Source: Begonia masoniana (taxonomy: Eukaryota > Streptophyta > Magnoliopsida > Cucurbitales > Begoniaceae). From it: a DNA stretch of 64,000 nucleotides. Positions within the stretch are counted from its first letter, which is position 1. Each line of letters opens with the position of its first letter. The stretch is from the NCBI GenBank assembly GCA_022432975.1, contig CM039509.1:18675760-18739759 (forward strand), in the 5' to 3' direction. Positions 58,433 to 64,000 of this stretch are shown piece after piece. The notes beneath the pieces are model-generated. The model was not told the origin of the DNA. It saw only the letters and a program-made list of their open reading frames with translations, and searched no databases. A program made the position numbers and the translations under genes.

Positions 58433-58659
58433 TCCAAGCAGCGACAAAGCCCAAGCCCAAGAGCAACGATCCAATTGAGGACATTGGCGGCCCAATGACA
58501 CGGTCCAAAGCTAAGAATATGCGTGAGGCCTTGCAAGGATTAATTTTAGAGATCCAAGGGAGAGAGGAGCCGCAACAACTTGATCTAAAACTATTGAATG
58601 TGTCGAGGATTGAAGATAATAAAAATCAAGTTGAAGCAAGGGAGGCCAAAGATGCATGA
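58429..58659 (+). pseudogene. polyprotein tail-like peptide inside the insertion
   Basis: A frame of up to 76 codons, rich in Lys and Glu, with PMTRSKAKNMREALQGLI. This basic/alpha-helical motif is familiar from the C-terminal end of some plant retrotransposon polyproteins; the match is from memory and moderate. No start of its own is evident. Stop is TGA at 58657-58659. It probably represents the end of a longer coding region not carried along. Confidence 0.5.
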
Positions 58660-59050
58660 AGATTTACATGTGTCATGCACATGCACGTGCAAGAATTAAA
58701 AAGTCACATGAGAAGCACATGCAAATCCAAACAAATCACGTATAAGAGATTTTATCCGACAGAATCTACTCAAATCAATTCAAATCATATTCAAACGTAG
58801 TTTAAACGTGAGATGATATCTTATCATGCAAAGGATCATTATCTCACGATTTTATTAGTTATTTTATTTTATTTTTGTTTTTTTTATTATTTAATTTAAT
58901 TTTCATGTGTAGCTTATTTAATGGCAAAACACTTTTGATTTAGGAGAACAAGTTTGAATTAAAAATTGAGTGTTTTTTTTAGAGATGATTTCTCTTTAGT
59001 TCTTTGCGAAGAACAACGATCTTCTTCAAGTCACGCTTGAAGAATCTCGC

Positions 59051-59160
59051 TTGATAGCTTTGGTTCTTACCAACGAGTTTGGTCTGGGTCAAGCTCCTGT
59101 TTTGATAGCTTTGGTTCAGCCAACAGGTGTGGCTCGGGTCAAGCTCCTGTTTTGATAACT
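59051..59160 (+). repeat. 51 bp direct repeats in the insertion
   Basis: TTGATAGCTTTGGTTC begins at 59051 and 59102, and TTGATAACTAGGGTTC begins at 59152. The first two copies share GGTCAAGCTCCTGTTTT at their ends. Confidence 0.85.
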
Positions 59161-59294
59161 AGGGTTCCATTGAATTCTTCGATTGGGGTCTTAGTTCCTT
59201 ACTTTGTTCTTGAATCGAAAAGGCGTTCCTTTGAATTATTCCGCGTTGTTGTCGGATCCCAGGTTCTTTCGATCCGAGGTTCGCATCATAAGAT

Positions 59295-61041
59295 TTGGAG
59301 GCATTACTTGTATGGACAATCTTGTGAGATATTTTCAGACCATAAAAGTCTGAAATATATCTTCACACAGAAGGAATTAAATATGAGGCAACGTCGATGG
59401 TTGGAATTCGTAAAGGGTTATGATTTTGAGGTTAAATACCATCCCGGCAAAGCAAATGTTGTGGCAGATGCTTTGATTAGAATAACAACATCGACCCCAG
59501 CTATGGCTTTCAACATGCCATTAGCCTTAGAGTCAGAATTCCAAAGGTTTAATCTAGAAGCAGTATCCAGTGTATCAGCTATACTTTCAGCCATAAGCTT
59601 AAAGCCTACTATTCTGGAGAAAATAAAGGAAGCTCAGACGAATGATGACGAATGTAACAGGTACAAGTCAAGCATGGATTCTATAGACAAATCAGATTTT
59701 AACTATTCTGCTGATGGAATCCTTAAGTTTAGAAATATATGGTTTGTTCCTGCCATTAAAGAACTTCGAAATGAGATTCTTTCTAAAGCACATTCTTCTC
59801 GATTTTCTGTTCACCCTGGGAGTACTAGGATGTACCAGGATCTTAGACAGCATTATTGGTGGCCAGGTATGAAAAAGAGTGTGGTAGTGTATGTAGGATC
59901 GTGTTTGTGTTATCAGCAGGTTAAGGTCGAGCATCAGAGACCCTCAGGAACATTACAACCTTTACCAGTTCCTGAATGGAAATGGGAACATATAATGATG
60001 GACTTTGTTGTGGGATTGCCTAGAATAACAAAAGGACATGATGCAATTTGGGTGATAGTTGACCGTCTAACCAAATCAGCTCATTTCCTACCAATAAAGG
60101 TGACTTACTCGATGGATCAACTTAATGAATTGTATGTGCAAGAAATTGTTAGGTTACATGGAGTTCCAAATACCATAGTTTCAGACCGTGATTCTAGATT
60201 TACATCTAAGTTTTGGAAGAGTTTGCACCAGGCTATGGGTACACAACTCAACTTTAGCACAGCCTTTCACCCTCAAATAGATGGACAGTCTGAAAGAACC
60301 ATCCAAATATTAGAGGATATGCTTCGTGCATGCATATTGGATTTTCAAGGTTCCTGGAGCAAGTACCTATCCTTAGTAGAATTCTCTTATAATAACAGTT
60401 TTTAGGCAACTATCGGTATGGCACCGTATGAAGCACTATATGGACGAAAGTGCAGATCTCTTTTGTACTGGGACGAAGTTGGTGAAGCACAGTTGCTTGG
60501 TCCTGGCATTGTGCAACAAACTGATGAGAAGGTTGCCCTCATCCGCCAGAGGATCTTAACAGCTCAAAGCCGGCAGAAAAGTTTTGCCGACAGAAGACGC
60601 AGAGAACTAGAGTTTGAAGTAGGTGATGAAGTTTTCCTCAAGGTATCACCATTTAAAGGAGTTGTGAGATTCGGGAAGAGAGGCAAGTTGAACCCCAGAT
60701 TTATTGGACCATTCACTATTCTGAAGAGAGTTGGGAGAGCAGCCTATCAGTTGCAGCTACCGGCTTCTATGGAGGGGATACACAATGTGTTCCATGTTTC
60801 CATGTTGAAAAAGTGTGTACGGGATCCATCTCAGATTATGGAACAACATAGTATTGAAGTTCATCCTACTCTTGCATATGAGGAGAAACCAGTAAGGATC
60901 TTAGACTATGCTGTGAAAGTGTTGCGCAACAAAGAAGTTCCACTGGTGAAAGTCTTATGGCACAACCAGAACATAGAGGAGACAACTTGGGAGAGCCAGC
61001 AAGACATGATGGACCAACATCTAGAATTATTCAGGTACTGA
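59295..61041 (+). pseudogene. gag-pol of element G, 3' part (RNase H end, integrase, chromodomain-like tail)
   Basis: Continues RNase H ([16 protein letters not shown]), then the integrase zinc site ([18 protein letters not shown]...SCLCYQ; the second Cys of CxxC is displaced, where B has SCLVCQ). The catalytic triad is visible: [16 protein letters not shown] and GQSERTIQ. Next come the GPFTILKRVG domain and the tail VLRNKEVPLVKVLWHNQNIEETTWE. One in-frame stop, TAG at 60403-60405, lies after YNNSF, where B has CAA. The frame ends with TGA at 61039-61041. G would be near-intact but for the insertion, this stop and the zinc-site change. Confidence 0.93.
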
Positions 61042-61061
61042 ATTTTGAGGACAAAATTCTT

Positions 61062-61076
61062 TTAAGGAGGGTAGAT
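61062..61076 (+). other. polypurine tract of element G
   Basis: TTAAGGAGGGTAGAT lies directly before the 3' LTR, identical to B. Confidence 0.88.
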
Positions 61077-63252
61077 TGTAACACCCGGTTCTATCAAACC
61101 ACTTCTCTAATCTTTTTAAATCAATGACACACTTTATATGATAATAATAAAAGTAGGATTAATGGATGACTAGGCAAGGGCATAAGAGTAATTGGAAATT
61201 TCAAATGTGGATAACGTATTTAAGGAAAGAGGGTTGGGTTAATGCACTGTAGCCGCCACTATTTCCTATTTTCTCTCTCAGCCTTCAGCTCTCCAGCAGA
61301 AACCTCTGGGTGATTTATTTCTTGCTCGATTCTTTTTTAACTTAGGTACGTTTTTCCTCATTCTCTTGCATTTTAGCAGTTAGATAACTGAGGGAGTACA
61401 ATGTGAAGATTTCAAGAAAACTGTAGATGAGAATAGGTTCGGGTTTTTTGGGGATAAATGGGAATGTGCAAGCAGTAGAGTTCCAAACTGGTTTCCTTGT
61501 TTTTCTGGTTAATTTTTGGTAAAGTTTAGTGAAGGTTTGATTGATGTTCTGTTATGAACTTAGGTGAGCGAGCTTCTAAGGTAGCTTACAGTCGAGCGAT
61601 TTCCAGGAGACCAGGTAAGTGAAGTTTGCATGTGCCTTCGGGCCTACATCACAAAACAGTAGGATTATGTTTGCTTGAATGTGTTTGCATGTCATGCATC
61701 ATATTTTGAAAGTATACGAAAATGAATTTACATGAAATGGCATGGTAAGGAATGAACAGACTGTAACAGATAAGCTATTAAGGGAACTAATCCGCCCCTT
61801 AACTTATGAAGGGATTTATACTTTGGGAAAAGTGATCCAACTCCCAATTTCACAGGGGGATCTGAACAGTTGTTAAGGGAACTAATCCTCCCCTTAATCA
61901 AGAGAGAGGATGTTTGACTTTGGGAGAAGTGATCCAACTCCCAATTTCATAGGAGGATCAGATCAGAAACAAATGCATATGCAACTGAGATGAGAAAGTA
62001 GAAACTGCATGTGTAGGAACTTATGTTTCAGCATTTCATTTCATTACTGCTTTACTTACTTAGCATTAGGCTAATAGATGAGTTTTGTGATATAGGTAAA
62101 GAAGTGACAGCAGGTGTGTTCACTGAGTTTGCTGAGGACTAGTCTGGTTGGAGGAGTGCATCTATGTAACAATCTGGCAACTGATGGGGCGGTTTAACTG
62201 GTGTCAGTGGATGAGAAGGTTTAGTGAACTATGATTAAATTTAAGTATGTTGTGAGTTTCTATGATAGTGGTAGTTTTGATGTTTGAATTCAATTTGAGA
62301 TTTTTCTGATAATGATACTCTGTTGGATTTAATAGTGGTGTTTACTAAAGTTTGGAGTAATACACGGATTTAAATAGTTTGAACAATTTTTAGTAAAATG
62401 CTCAAATTCTTTTGGTAGTCGGAGTTTTCTTTGTTAGAGTGAAATTGTTGCTATGCTGTTTTCGTTGAGTATTTTTGATCTATCGGTAGATGATGTCTAT
62501 CGGCAAATGTAGAGTTGTTGTTCTGTTGTCTATCGGAAGATGTCTTCAGTAAAGTCATCGGATGATGTCTTCAGTAAAAGCCATCGGATGATGTCTTCAG
62601 TAAAGTCATCAGATGATGTCTTTAGTGGAAGTCATCGGAAGATATAAGTAGAAAATTTGTCGTTTTGTAACCGGATGATGTCGAGTATTTTACCCATCAG
62701 ATGATGAAGGTAAAAGTCTTTTGTCGTTTTGTAACAGGATGATGTCGAGTATTTTATCTATCGAAAGATGTGAGTAAGTGTATTTGTCGTTTTGTGATCG
62801 GCAGAGGCTGGATGGATGATTCATCCAGCTGACGTCATCGGTAGATGCGAGTAGCAAAACTTGTCGTTTTGCGATCGACTGAAGTTGGAAGAATGATTCC
62901 TCCGGCTGACGTCATCGGTGGAAGCCTTCAGTTTTATTTCTGCCCTTTTTCGTTGACCTTGTTTAGCGGCAGATGCGTTTGAATTTTTACAAATTTTGAG
63001 TATTTTACGCTTAAGCCTTCATCTCTTTTGTTCGAATTAATTCTTAATATTTAAACTGATTAATATATAAACATTGTTTTATAGTTTTGCTTAACTTTGC
63101 TTTGCTCAAAGATTTTCCGCTGCAAGTTTTTATATTTTTAGCAAACGTTCAAATTTGACTTTCGAGCGAAGTTTTAAATTTGGTCCAAAATTTCCTAGTT
63201 ATGTTTGGGTTTATGAGTAACGAACTGAGTTTAGAAAACTCGGTGTGTTACA
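61077..63252 (+). repeat. 3' LTR of element G
   Basis: 2176 bp, TGTAACACCCGG...GGTGTGTTACA, closely matching 53355-55536. It is shorter in the ATCGG-repeat region, where a ~40 bp unit with TGAAGGTAAAAGTC is present once less. Confidence 0.95.
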
Positions 63253-64000
63253 AAGAAATTCTTAGACCTAAAACTAACCAACACTTAAACAATCTCACAC
63301 TTAAACATTTAAACCCGATTTTTTACCCAAATTTGACCGTCCAATTTCAAACTGTCATAACTTTTTTATTTTTCAACAGATTTCGACGTGCCACCCCAAT
63401 TCGGAAACCTCTACGCTTCTACTATCCATTGAAACACTCAAATTAACCAAATACACAACTTGGCCGAACCGAAAATGCCAAAGACAGATTCGACCATCAA
63501 GTGTTCCTAATCCGGTTTTTGTGGAACATTCCTCAAATCTTCAATCTAACCCCTCAATCAACCTAAACTATCCATTCAACAACTAAATCATCACATTTTG
63601 AAAGAAAACAAGAATTTGAACCCCAATTTTCGGACTCCATGGTTAGGGTTAAACCCTAACCAAATCAAATCAAAACACACTAAAACCACCAAAAACCAAC
63701 CCTAAAATGTATCTAACTAAAACCCCACATAATTTTACCTTGAAAATGAAGCAAAGGAGAGGAGGAAGGGCGGCTATGGAGGAGAGGAGAGAAACCGTGG
63801 AGGATGAGGGGAAAGAGAAGAAGAAATGACCTTTTAACCTAACCATTTTCCCACTTTTAACATTGCCCCACCAAGTTTATAAAATTGAAAATCCAACCCA
63901 CCACTTTTCTCTTCTATTTCCATCGTGAATCATCCAAAACAAAGCCCCTTTTATTCACACAATTATGTGAAATTTGATTGGTTTAAATAACTTTGACTTT
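63253..64000 (-). repeat. 5' LTR of element F, part 2 (runs off the window)
   Basis: Resumes at AAGAAATTCTTAGACC after G and follows the partner LTR at about 46331-47070. The end of element F lies outside the window. Confidence 0.92.

Larger units (their letters stand above)
58426..59289 (+). mobile_element. 864 bp insertion with a retroelement-like 3' end, in the RNase H of G
   Basis: Flanked by perfect AAGAT duplications (58421-58425 and 59290-59294), so it arrived by integration. The ends form an imperfect inverted repeat: GATGTGATCC and, read inward from the right, GATGCGAACC (8 of 10, offset by two bases from the right edge). The first 230 bp encode a peptide with GPMTRSKAKNMREALQG, reminiscent of polyprotein tails of some plant Ty3/gypsy elements. 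A stop is followed by A/T-rich DNA with CACATGCA repeats, and then three ~51 bp repeats starting TTGATA (59051, 59102, 59152). One reading is a truncated element: polyprotein tail plus one LTR from about 58655. I cannot name the family. Confidence 0.7.

Noticed and set aside
59152..59294. Apparent N-terminus of a 417-codon protein
   Set aside because: The first ~48 codons lie in the inserted segment. The real frame is the interrupted G polyprotein, which resumes at 59295.

Overview
This is plant nuclear DNA, almost certainly gene-poor heterochromatin. I find no host gene. Nearly every base belongs to LTR retrotransposons or their solo LTRs. Where coding parts survive, they are Ty3/gypsy of the chromovirus type, closest to the Del/Tekay lineage: retrotransposon gag with CCHC knuckles, a DSG(A/E/V) protease, a FIDD reverse transcriptase, RNase H, an HHCC/DDE integrase and a C-terminal chromodomain-like tail, with a tRNA-Met type primer site. 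I cannot name the plant species.

Layout. (1) 1-6015: the 3' half of a decayed element (here 'R1', + strand) with a gag remnant, degenerate internal DNA and a 2.6 kb 3' LTR. (2) 6016-6359: unassigned. (3) 6360-45009: an old + strand LTR ('E'), split by a stack of nested insertions. E holds a solo LTR of another family (8239-9604), a 295 bp solo LTR (44559-44853), and element 'D' (10072-44519, +). D holds a solo LTR in its 5' LTR (10893-13581), a tandem Cassandra-type TRIM array with a 5S rRNA-derived segment (16854-18521), a minus-strand solo LTR (39231-41982) and element 'C' (18642-38201, -). C carries gag only, and its 5' LTR holds element 'B' (24956-36576, +). B's integrase is split by one more solo LTR (30922-33488). 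That is five layers: E > D > C > B > solo LTR. (4) 45010-64000: element 'F' (-), a decayed gag-pol element whose 5' LTR is split by element 'G' (53355-63252, +). G has the best-preserved gag-pol frame, but that frame is itself broken by an 864 bp insertion carrying a retroelement-like tail (58426-59289).

The nesting can be read because most insertions have 4-5 bp target-site duplications. For four of them an intact 'empty site' also exists elsewhere in the window, in the sister LTR or the sister polyprotein. Several elements have two LTRs but no working polyprotein. Their in-frame stops are mostly C-to-T type changes (CAG/CAA to TAG/TAA, TGG to TAG), as expected of methylated, silenced DNA.

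Three things stand out beyond the nesting. The LTRs of otherwise different families share what looks like a two-intron, three-exon leader, with one strongly conserved motif just inside intron 2. The TRIM array shows the same 95 bp loss of its 5S-derived core in every complete LTR except one. The inserted segment in G has duplicated flanks but resembles only the 3' end of a retroelement.
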